Part shown: one piece after another, positions 57,718 through 64,000 of the stretch
Position numbering within the stretch: the first letter of the stretch is position 1
How the letters are laid out: each line of letters opens with the position of its first letter
Assembly (NCBI RefSeq): GCF_000422985.1
Contig: NZ_AUHC01000001.1
Span: forward strand, 434,001 to 498,000
Length of the DNA: 64,000 bases
Source of the DNA: Erythrobacter cryptus DSM 12079
Lineage (GTDB): Bacteria; Pseudomonadota; Alphaproteobacteria; Sphingomonadales; Sphingomonadaceae
Direction of reading: 5' to 3'
Program-made: the position numbers and the translations under genes
The notes under the pieces: generated by a model
Databases searched by the model: none
Told to the model about the DNA's origin: nothing
What the model saw: the letters and a program-made list of their open reading frames with translations, nothing else

Positions 57718-59076
57718 ATGGCCTATCCGCAATTGACCAGCGAGCCGGGCGCGCTCGCCACCAGCGCCGCCATCCGTGCCGGCAGGCTCAGCGTGGCCGA
57801 AGCGGTCGATGCCGCGATCACCCGGATCGAGGAAAAAGACGGGGCGATCAACGCCCTGGCCGTGCCCAATTTCGAGGCCGCCCATGTCCAGGCGCGCGCG
57901 CTCGATGCCGCCGGGCCGCGCGCGGATCAGCCGCTGTTCGGCGTGCCGATGACGATCAAGGAAAGCTTCGATGTCGCCGGCCTGCCCACCACCTGGGGCC
58001 ATGCCCGCTACAAGGACCAGCCCGCGCCGCGCGATGCGCTGCTGGTGGAGCGGCTGAAGGCAGCAGGCGCGGTGATCATCGGCAAGACCAACGTGCCGGT
58101 GGACCTCACCGATTGGCAGAGCTTCAACCCGGTCTATGGCCGCACCGCAAATCCGCACCATCCCGAGCGCTCGCCCGGCGGCTCCTCGGGCGGCAGCGCT
58201 GCGGCGGTGGCGAGCGGGATGGTGGCCTGCGACTACGGCACCGATATCGGCGGATCGGTGCGGGTGCCGGCGCATTTCTGCGGGGTGTGGGGGCACAAGA
58301 CCACCTGGGGCCTGGTGCCCAAGCACGGCCACGATCACCCGGCGATGAGCCGTAAGCCGGGCTTCATCGCCGCGCATGACGGGGCGCTCAGCATCGCCGG
58401 ACCGCTGGCGCGCGATCCGGCTGATCTGGCTGTGCTGGTCGAAGTGGGCGCCGATGTGCCGCTGCGCCGGCGGGTAAAGCCGCTGGGCCAATGCCGCCTG
58501 CTGGCGCTCACCGATCTGCCCGGCGCCCCGCTCGATGCCAGCGTGCGCGCGCCCACCGAGGCGGCGATCGAGGCGCTGATGCGCGCGGGGATCGCGATCG
58601 AGCGGGAGAGCGCGCTCCTCCCCGATCTTGCCGCGCAGCACCGCGCCTATCTCAAGATGATGAACGTGGTGATGGCGCGCGGCGCCCCGGCGCCCGACGG
58701 GAAGCGCGCCAGCGCAAGCGACTGGTTCGATCTGCTCGATGCCCAGGCGGTGGCCATGGCGCGCTGGAGCGCCTTGCTCGAGACCTATGACTTCGTACTC
58801 GCCCCGCCCGCCCCGGTGCTGGCGATGCCGCACCGCGAGGAAGCGGTGTTCCGCGGCACGCTCAGCATCAATGGTATCGAGGAGCCGGGCGGCAATGGCC
58901 TCATCTGGGCCGGGCTTGCCACCTTCCCCGGCCTTCCCGCCACGGTGCTGCCGATCGGGACAGGAAGCTATCTCGGCGCCGATTTGCCCTGCGGACTGCA
59001 GGTGATCGGCCGGCGCTGGGCCGATCTCGATTGCATCGCCGCGGCCGAGGCGATCGCCGCGATCTTGCACGGCTAA
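57718..59076 (+). CDS. Amidase-signature-family amidase
   Basis: This 452-residue enzyme has the Ser-cisSer-Lys triad of the amidase signature family: Lys81 in TIKESFDVAG, Ser156 in SPGGSSGGSAAA and Ser180 in YGTDIGGSVRVPA, at the same spacing as in fatty-acid amide hydrolase. It hydrolyses an unknown carboxamide. It is shorter than GatA and lies far from any gatC or gatB, so it is not the tRNA amidotransferase. GGACAGAGGA precedes the ATG. The PepSY gene begins 12 bases later and may share its transcript. Confidence 0.9.
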   Translation: MAYPQLTSEPGALATSAAIRAGRLSVAEAVDAAITRIEEKDGAINALAVPNFEAAHVQARALDAAGPRADQPLFGVPMTIKESFDVAGLPTTWGHARYKDQPAPRDALLVERLKAAGAVIIGKTNVPVDLTDWQSFNPVYGRTANPHHPERSPGGSSGGSAAAVASGMVACDYGTDIGGSVRVPAHFCGVWGHKTTWGLVPKHGHDHPAMSRKPGFIAAHDGALSIAGPLARDPADLAVLVEVGADVPLRRRVKPLGQCRLLALTDLPGAPLDASVRAPTEAAIEALMRAGIAIERESALLPDLAAQHRAYLKMMNVVMARGAPAPDGKRASASDWFDLLDAQAVAMARWSALLETYDFVLAPPAPVLAMPHREEAVFRGTLSINGIEEPGGNGLIWAGLATFPGLPATVLPIGTGSYLGADLPCGLQVIGRRWADLDCIAAAEAIAAILHG

Positions 59077-59088
59077 GCCGGCTCGGCC

Positions 59089-59799
59089 ATGGGGCGCGGC
59101 ATGGCCCGCTTCGCGTTCATGCCCCGCCTTGCCCGCTGGCACATCTGGCTTGGCTGGCTGGTGGGCGTGCCGATCGTGCTGTGGCTGGCAAGCGGCCTGT
59201 TCATGACCCTGCGCCCGATTGGAGAGGTGCGCGGCGAACATCTGCGCCGCGCGCTGCCCGAGGCGCCGCTGGTGATCGCGGGAAGCGCGCTCGCCGCGCC
59301 CGAGGCTAGGCTCAAGGAGCTGCGGCTGGTGATGCAGCAGGGCCGCGCGGTGGCGATCCTCACCGGGCTTGATGGCAGCATCCGCAGGGTCGATGCCGCA
59401 AGCGGCGCGGCGCTCCCCCCGCTCGATGCCGCCGCCGCCCGGGCGCTGGTGGCCGAGCGGATCGTCGGCGGCGACAAGGTGGTGCGCGTCACCGCCTATG
59501 CCGCCGACAAGGCACCCTTCGATTTCCGCCGCCCGCTGGCGGTGTGGCAGGTGCGCCTTGCCGATGGCACCAATGTCTATGTCGGGCGCGAGACCGGCGA
59601 GATCGAGGCGGTGCGCACCCGCTGGTGGCGCGCCTTCGACCTTGCCTGGGGCCTCCACATCATGGACCTTTCCGGGCGCGAGGATACCAGCCACCCGGTG
59701 CTGATCGGCTTTGCCGCACTGGCGCTCGGCTCGGCGCTGATCGGCTGCGTGCTGATGTTCCGCCGCCGCCGCGCGCGCCCGGGGCCGGGAACGCGATGA
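59089..59799 (+). CDS. PepSY-domain membrane protein
   Basis: This 236-residue protein has a first membrane helix with WHIWLGWLVGVPIVLWLASGLF (about 18-39), a periplasmic PepSY-like part with VWQVRLADGTNVYVGRETGEI (about 151-171), and a second helix (LIGFAALALGSALIGCVLMF, about 204-223) ending in an Arg-rich tail. The conserved histidines (WHIWLG and WGLHIMD) resemble PepSY_TM proteins that bind haem or take part in iron reduction. The start could be the ATG at 59101. Its stop overlaps the next gene (ATGA). Confidence 0.78.
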   Translation: MGRGMARFAFMPRLARWHIWLGWLVGVPIVLWLASGLFMTLRPIGEVRGEHLRRALPEAPLVIAGSALAAPEARLKELRLVMQQGRAVAILTGLDGSIRRVDAASGAALPPLDAAAARALVAERIVGGDKVVRVTAYAADKAPFDFRRPLAVWQVRLADGTNVYVGRETGEIEAVRTRWWRAFDLAWGLHIMDLSGREDTSHPVLIGFAALALGSALIGCVLMFRRRRARPGPGTR

Positions 59800-60431
59800 C
59801 CCCGGCGGTGTTCACCCCCATTCTCGATGCGCTCGATCTGGCAGGGATCGCGCTGTTTGCGCTCACCGGCGCGGTGCTCGCGGCGCAGCTGCGGCAGACC
59901 TTTGTGACCATGGCCTTCTTCGCCCTGGTGACGGGCGTGGGCGGGGGCACCTTGCGCGATCTGCTGATCGGGGCGCCGGTGTTCTGGATTGCCGACCCGT
60001 GGGTGGCCCCGGTGTGCCTGGCCACCGCGCTCATCGCCTGGTTCACCCCGGTGAGCTGGTGGCAAGGGCGCGGGCTTGCCTATGCCGATGGCGCCGGGCT
60101 TGCGGCCTATGCCGTGCTCGGCAGCGCCAAGGCGCTCGCCTATGGCGTGCCCCCGGTGCCCGCGGCGCTGATGGGGGTGATCACCGGCTGTGTCGGCGGG
60201 ATCGTCCGCGACGTGGTGGCGGGCCGCCCGTCGATCATCATGCAGCCCGAACTCTATGTCACCGCCGCCGCGCTCAGCGCCGCGCTCACCGTCGCCGGGA
60301 TGGCCGCGGCGCCGCTGCTGGGGCTGGGCGCGCCGCCGGTGTGGGGCGCGGCCTTTGCCAGCGGCTTTGCCCTGCGCGCCGCGGCGATCCGCTGGCAATG
60401 GGGCCTTCCTGCCTATGGCCGGCTCGCCTAG
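59796..60431 (+). CDS. TRIC/UPF0126-family membrane protein
   Basis: This 211-residue protein has six or seven helices and the duplicated UPF0126 pattern: ALFALTGAVLAAQLRQ, GVGGGTLRDLLIGAPVFW and, in the second half, GVITGCVGGIVRDVVAGRPS with ELYVTAAAL. Bacterial members of this fold form trimeric cation channels; glycine transport has been proposed for some. The GGGTLRD and GGIVRD repeats are the pore-lining kinks. It is translationally coupled to the PepSY gene. Confidence 0.85.
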   Translation: MTPAVFTPILDALDLAGIALFALTGAVLAAQLRQTFVTMAFFALVTGVGGGTLRDLLIGAPVFWIADPWVAPVCLATALIAWFTPVSWWQGRGLAYADGAGLAAYAVLGSAKALAYGVPPVPAALMGVITGCVGGIVRDVVAGRPSIIMQPELYVTAAALSAALTVAGMAAAPLLGLGAPPVWGAAFASGFALRAAAIRWQWGLPAYGRLA

Positions 60432-60443
60432 CAGGCCGCGGCG

Positions 60444-61298
60444 CTAGAGATCGCCATCGATGGTCTCGGGGATTGCCACGCCCGGGATCGGCCCGCCGGG
60501 ATAGGCCGGCATCGGCTGAGGCGCTGCTGTGGCGCCCGCGGGCAGGCGCGCCTCGCGCACCGACAGATCGGGCCGCACCGCCCCGCCAATCGCGGCACGG
60601 GCATCGGCATAGCGCGCATCGGACCACTGCCCATCGCCGCGCGGGGACGAGGCCGAGCCGGTGCCAAAGGCAAAGCCATCGCCATAATCGATCCCGTCGA
60701 TCTGCCCGCCATTGCCGATCCGGCACTGGAACGGCGCGCCGTTGAACAGCCTCCCACTCACCCGCCAGCCGCCGGCCGAGCGTTCAACCCCATCGACGCT
60801 TTCCACCCGCACATCGCGCTCGATCCGGGTAAGGCACTGGTCCACGGCATTGTCGAGCCCGCGCGCCCCGCTGCCGTGCAGCCGGGTGCGCGGCTCCTCG
60901 GCGCGGCGGTCGCGCCAGTCATCGGGGACCCGGCGATAACGCTCGCGCTCGACCACCACCACATCGCGCTCGCGCCGGCGGTTCTCGGCGCTGGCGATGG
61001 CGGCGATCCCGCCGATGATCGCCGCGCCGATCAGCACATCGCCGGCATCGATCCGGTCGCGCCGCCAGCCGCGCCGGCCCCAGCCGCCGCCCCAGCCCCA
61101 ATGCCGGCAGCGCCAGCCCCAGCAGCGCCAATCGGCGCTGGTGCGGGCGGGATCATAGCGGCTGTGATCGAAGGCGAAAGGCGGCGCGCCATGGGCCGGA
61201 ATTGTCACGCTTGTGGTGGCTGCCGATGCCGGAGCGGTGATGAAAGCGGCGCCGCCCAAGGCGGCGGTGAGCGCCAGAACGCGCAAGTTCAGAGCCAT
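60444..61298 (-). CDS. Exported glycine-zipper-type protein, paralogue A
   Basis: I cannot assign a function to this 284-residue protein. It has a signal peptide (about 1-26, ending APASA), a Trp/Gly/Arg-rich patch (WRCWGWRCRHWGWGGGWG), a hydrophobic glycine-spaced segment VLIGAAIIGGIAAIASA, an Arg/Asp-rich stretch and a C-terminal domain starting AVDQCLTRIERDVRVESVDGV and containing FQCRIGNGGQIDGIDYG. The order matches the next gene. AGGAGAGA precedes the ATG at 61298. The tail (about 220-284) is unique to this copy. Confidence 0.7.
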   Translation of the reverse strand: MALNLRVLALTAALGGAAFITAPASAATTSVTIPAHGAPPFAFDHSRYDPARTSADWRCWGWRCRHWGWGGGWGRRGWRRDRIDAGDVLIGAAIIGGIAAIASAENRRRERDVVVVERERYRRVPDDWRDRRAEEPRTRLHGSGARGLDNAVDQCLTRIERDVRVESVDGVERSAGGWRVSGRLFNGAPFQCRIGNGGQIDGIDYGDGFAFGTGSASSPRGDGQWSDARYADARAAIGGAVRPDLSVREARLPAGATAAPQPMPAYPGGPIPGVAIPETIDGDL

Positions 61299-61461
61299 GT
61301 CTGCTCTCTCCTGTTGCTTGCCGAAGCGCGCCCACCACACGCTGCTGGGCCGCGCCTAACAGCGCCAGGCTTGCGCTGGGCTGAACCGTCGTCCGGCAAG
61401 AAGATGGCGCGCACCGCCCGAGGGAGAGGCAGGCAGGCGGCGCGCGCCGAGTGCGGGCGGC

Positions 61462-61998
61462 TCAGCGCAGCCCGCGGATGCCGTCAAAGTCGATCAGCGG
61501 CGCGCCGCGTCCATCGAGCCGGCAGGTAAAGCGCCCGCGATCAAACCCGCGCCCGCCCCAGCGCCCGCCATCACCGACCTCGATCCGGCCCTCGATGCGA
61601 AAGCCGAAGCGGCGCCGATCGACATCGCGCACGTCGATCACGTCGGCATAGCGGTAGCCGCCGAAGCGCCGGGCCTGAAACTCGGCCGCACGCACGCAGC
61701 GCTCCACCGCGCCGCGGGCGCCGCCGCCATAGCCCCAGCCGCCGCGATCCCAATCGCCGCGATAGCGCCGATCGCGATAGTCCCGGCGGTCGCCGTCAAA
61801 GGCCCCGGCGAGCGCAGCGATCCCGCCGATCACCACCGCACCGGCGATAACCTCGCCCGCGCTGATGCCGTCGCGGTCGCGCCCATCGTGCGCCATGGCA
61901 GGGGTGGCGGAGGTGGCGGCGAGCGCGCTGGCAGCGACCGCGCCGAGCACGAGCCTGGCCGCTTTGCCGGAGGCCAGCCGGTTGGTCGTGGTGGTCAT
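61462..61998 (-). CDS. Exported glycine-zipper-type protein, paralogue B
   Basis: This 178-residue protein repeats the plan of the previous one: a signal peptide (ending ATPAMA), VIAGAVVIGGIAALAGA, an Arg/Asp-rich stretch, then AVERCVRAAEFQARRFGG, VIDVRDVDRRRFGFRIEGRI and FTCRLDGRGAPLIDFDG. The shared Cys in the AV.(Q/R)C and F.CR motifs may form a disulfide. AAGGAACGC precedes the ATG at 61998. Together with paralogue A it looks like an old tandem duplication; the role is unknown, possibly in the envelope. Confidence 0.7.
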   Translation of the reverse strand: MTTTTNRLASGKAARLVLGAVAASALAATSATPAMAHDGRDRDGISAGEVIAGAVVIGGIAALAGAFDGDRRDYRDRRYRGDWDRGGWGYGGGARGAVERCVRAAEFQARRFGGYRYADVIDVRDVDRRRFGFRIEGRIEVGDGGRWGGRGFDRGRFTCRLDGRGAPLIDFDGIRGLR

Positions 61999-62132
61999 CG
62001 ATGCGTTCCTTGTCGTTTCACGCCAGGCCCGATTGCCCGGGGTGTGGGGCAAGGAATGCCCGATTCGCGCTGAGGCATGGCTGAACTGGCGCGACAGGCG
62101 CCGTTAATCCTACAACCCCTTTTGATGAACGC

Positions 62133-63503
62133 CTATCGCGCAGCCAAGGCCGCCAGCACATCGCGGGTGAAGGCTGCGATATCGAAGCCCGAGCCGGGCG
62201 GATCCTCCCCCCGCCGCACGATCACCACCTGCCGCGCAGGCACGATCACCACATATTGCCCGCGATTGCCGAAAGCGGCGAAGGTATCGGGCGGCACGCC
62301 CTCGGACCTGTTCATCAGCCAGAAGCCAGCACCATAGCCAAAGGGGCCATCGGGCTGCGGGCCGGACGGGGCGGAGACATATTTGACCCAGCCTTCGGGC
62401 AGGATACGCTCGCCCGAGGGGAGCTTGCCGTCGTTGAGGTAAAGCTGGCCGAAGCGGATCAGATCCATCGTGCTCGCCCAGACTTGGCTGGAGAGAACAT
62501 AATCGCCCTGCCAGTCAGTCTCGGCGATGGTGTCGTGCATTCCGATCCTTGCAAAAAGTTCGGCCGGCGGATGCTCGGCAAAGGTGTGGGCGATGGCCGC
62601 AACCGCTGCCAGCGTGTCGTTGTTGGCATAGCGGAACACCGTTCCGGGCTGGTGAACCACCGGCCAGTGCAGCGCTGTTTCGCGCACGGTCGATCCGCCG
62701 AAATAGAGCGCATCGGTGCGATTGCCGGGGGTATTGGAATAGCGGCCTGAGGCCATGCGCAAGAGGTGATCGAGGGTAATGGCGCGGCGTGGGTCACTCT
62801 CCGACAGGCCAAGGCCAGCCGAGGCCTTGACGTCCGCCTCGCCACGCTGGATCGCTGCGCCTACCAGCGTGGCCGCAATGCTCTTGGCAACTGACCAGGT
62901 GCGCTGCGGCGTAAAGGGCGTGAACCCATCTGCAAAGCGCCAATCCCAGCCATCCTCCCCCCAATTGACCGAAACGGCCGTGGTGCGCGCCTTGGCACCA
63001 TAGGCGCCGCCCATTGCGGCCTCCAGCACAGGCGTGACCTTCCCGGGCCTGCGCATGTGCCAGTTGGCAATCGACCCTTGTCGGGCCTCCGGGGGCGTTT
63101 CGGTCACATCGCGCGCTTCCATACCGATGGGGCCGAGCGCGCATCCGCCCCCGCTGCGCTGAAAGGCAATGCGGGGTGGCATGTCCTCTGCCCAATCGAC
63201 CACGACATGGCGGATCGGGTGCGATCCCTCTGGCCAACGCGTGATGCGGTGGGAGAGATCGCCTATGAGCGCATCAAGCGGCTGCTGAATCCCGGTCAGT
63301 TCATAAGCGAGCACACTCTCTTCGCTGCGCTCGGGCCATCCGCTGCGCTCAGCGCTGGCCATCGCCCCGCACAGCATCAGCGCCTTGTATCCGGCGGCAA
63401 GCGCGCGGGTGTAGCGCGCCTCGAGCGCTTGTTGCTGGGTCTGGGCGGCGGCGGGAGCGGCGGCGAGAAGCAGCGCGGCAGCGGCAAGGGTGGTGCGGAT
63501 CAT
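62133..63503 (-). CDS. Exported serine hydrolase (beta-lactamase/class C-like)
   Basis: This 456-residue protein has a signal peptide (about 1-21, ending APAAAQ) and a serine beta-lactamase-like fold: the SxxK motif SVAK (Ser204, Lys207) and the YxN motif YAN (Tyr292, Asn294). The third motif is FGNRGQYVVI instead of a clear KTG. Such 6-aminohexanoate-hydrolase or esterase-like members usually cleave esters or peptides rather than beta-lactams. The first 180 residues are an extra domain without a known match. The ATG at 63503 marks the signal start. Confidence 0.83.
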   Translation of the reverse strand: MIRTTLAAAALLLAAAPAAAQTQQQALEARYTRALAAGYKALMLCGAMASAERSGWPERSEESVLAYELTGIQQPLDALIGDLSHRITRWPEGSHPIRHVVVDWAEDMPPRIAFQRSGGGCALGPIGMEARDVTETPPEARQGSIANWHMRRPGKVTPVLEAAMGGAYGAKARTTAVSVNWGEDGWDWRFADGFTPFTPQRTWSVAKSIAATLVGAAIQRGEADVKASAGLGLSESDPRRAITLDHLLRMASGRYSNTPGNRTDALYFGGSTVRETALHWPVVHQPGTVFRYANNDTLAAVAAIAHTFAEHPPAELFARIGMHDTIAETDWQGDYVLSSQVWASTMDLIRFGQLYLNDGKLPSGERILPEGWVKYVSAPSGPQPDGPFGYGAGFWLMNRSEGVPPDTFAAFGNRGQYVVIVPARQVVIVRRGEDPPGSGFDIAAFTRDVLAALAAR

Positions 63504-63530
63504 GGGGGCGCAACCTATCCCCCGCTGCAC

Positions 63531-63561
63531 AAAAGGAAAGGGCCGGAAAACCTTTCGGCCC
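63531..63561 (-). terminator. Terminator of the rplQ operon
   Basis: On the minus strand GGGCCG (63556-63561) and CGGCCC (63540-63545) form a stem with a 10-base loop, followed by TTTCCTTTT (63531-63539). It lies 35 bases after the rplQ stop. Confidence 0.7.
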
Positions 63562-63595
63562 CGGCCCCTTGCCCGTGTCGCGCAACGGCGCGGTC

Positions 63596-64000
63596 TTACG
63601 CTTCTTCGTATTCGCCGGCCTGCACCGGGCCCGAATCCTGGCCCTTGGCGGCTTCATCGCGGTCAACCAGTTCGATCACCGCCATCTGCACCGCATCGCC
63701 GGCGCGGATGCCGGCACGCAGCACCCGGGTGTAGCCGCCCTCGCGGGTGGCATAGCGCGCGGCGAGCACATCGAAGAGCTTCTTGAGCTGCACTTCATCA
63801 CCCAAGCGGGCCATAGCGAGGCGCCGGTTGGAAAGGCCGCCGCGCTTGGCCAGCGTGATCAGCTTTTCCACATAGGGGCGCAATTCCTTGGCCTTGGGCA
63901 AGGTGGTGATGATCTGTTCGTGCTTGATCAGCGCAGCGGCCATGTTGCGCAGCAGCGCGTTGCGGTGACCCGTGCGGCGGCCCAGCTTGCGGCCCGAAAT
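63596..64000 (-). CDS. rplQ: 50S ribosomal protein L17 (start outside window)
   Basis: The visible 134 residues run into the window edge. They begin [24 protein letters not shown], so only about three or four N-terminal residues (normally MRHG or similar) are missing. [22 protein letters not shown] and the C-terminal [11 protein letters not shown] are typical of L17. The Glu/Ala-rich tail is longer than in E. coli. It is normally the last gene of the rpsM-rpsK-rpoA-rplQ operon, whose other genes would lie to the right of the window; the terminator after it fits that. Confidence 0.95.
   Translation of the reverse strand: MSGRKLGRRTGHRNALLRNMAAALIKHEQIITTLPKAKELRPYVEKLITLAKRGGLSNRRLAMARLGDEVQLKKLFDVLAARYATREGGYTRVLRAGIRAGDAVQMAVIELVDRDEAAKGQDSGPVQAGEYEEA

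Noticed and set aside
57718-59076. GatA subunit of the Asp/Glu-tRNA amidotransferase
   Set aside because: Shorter than GatA, no gatB or gatC nearby, and the surrounding sequence fits a general amidase.
62133-63503. Antibiotic-resistance beta-lactamase
   Set aside because: SxxK and YxN motifs are present, but the KTG motif is not, and the extra N-terminal domain fits esterase- or hydrolase-like family members better.

Overview
This 64 kb window is a piece of chromosome from a GC-rich alphaproteobacterium, most likely of the order Sphingomonadales (Erythrobacter/Porphyrobacter-like). The evidence is the joint presence of CckA and CpdR, which are alphaproteobacterial cell-cycle phosphorelay proteins; the eukaryote-type NADP isocitrate dehydrogenase; SapC, LapA and DUF4139 proteins; the gene order trpF-trpB-trpA-accD-folC; and SOS boxes of the alphaproteobacterial type GTTC-N7-GTTC. 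Almost everything is ordinary chromosomal backbone. I see no insertion sequence, integrase, prophage, CRISPR array or plasmid gene.

Layout. 1-8.2 kb: purB, then a tightly packed plus-strand run lapA-pyrF-VOC-GNAT-trpF-trpB-trpA-accD-folC with repeated 4-base overlaps (pyrimidine, tryptophan, fatty-acid and folate synthesis). 8.2-17.8 kb: AmpG permease, a lone Rieske oxygenase, two rRNA-modifying enzymes, UvrD helicase, a DEAD-box RNA helicase and two small exported unknowns. 17.9-23.4 kb: an FAD-linked D-2-hydroxyacid dehydrogenase, SapC, an N-formylglutamate amidohydrolase, CpdR, tRNA-Val(GAC) with promoter and terminator, and icd. 23.5-31.5 kb: a NYN-domain nuclease-like protein, a CPA2 antiporter, a frameshifted exported gene, alaS and recA. 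31.7-40 kb: two tandem DUF4139 proteins, CckA, a DUF2062 membrane protein, SmpB and a zinc deacylase. 40-47.4 kb: uvrA, a BtuF-BtuC-BtuD-type importer and a SleB-type wall hydrolase. 47.5-57.6 kb: mdh, a lower-GC exported unknown, sucD-sucA-sucB-lpd and a DUF4403 lipoprotein. 57.7-64 kb: an amidase, a PepSY membrane protein coupled to a TRIC-type channel, two related glycine-rich exported proteins, a serine hydrolase and the end of rplQ.

How the genes work together. Three DNA-repair genes spread over 30 kb (uvrD, recA, uvrA) each have a perfect GTTC-N7-GTTC LexA box next to the start codon, so they form a local part of the SOS regulon. icd, mdh, sucD, sucA, sucB and lpd cover much of the oxidative TCA branch; sucC is not in the window. 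CckA and CpdR belong to the same phosphorelay although they are 13 kb apart. Several promoters share a TTGC..-N17-TA.... architecture. Three convergent gene pairs end on a shared CTAG.

No wholly new biological system is evident. The best leads are the NYN protein with a possible LOTUS-like domain, the tandem DUF4139 pair, the frameshifted gene behind alaS, the TTG-started gene inside the TCA cluster, and the PepSY/TRIC pair.
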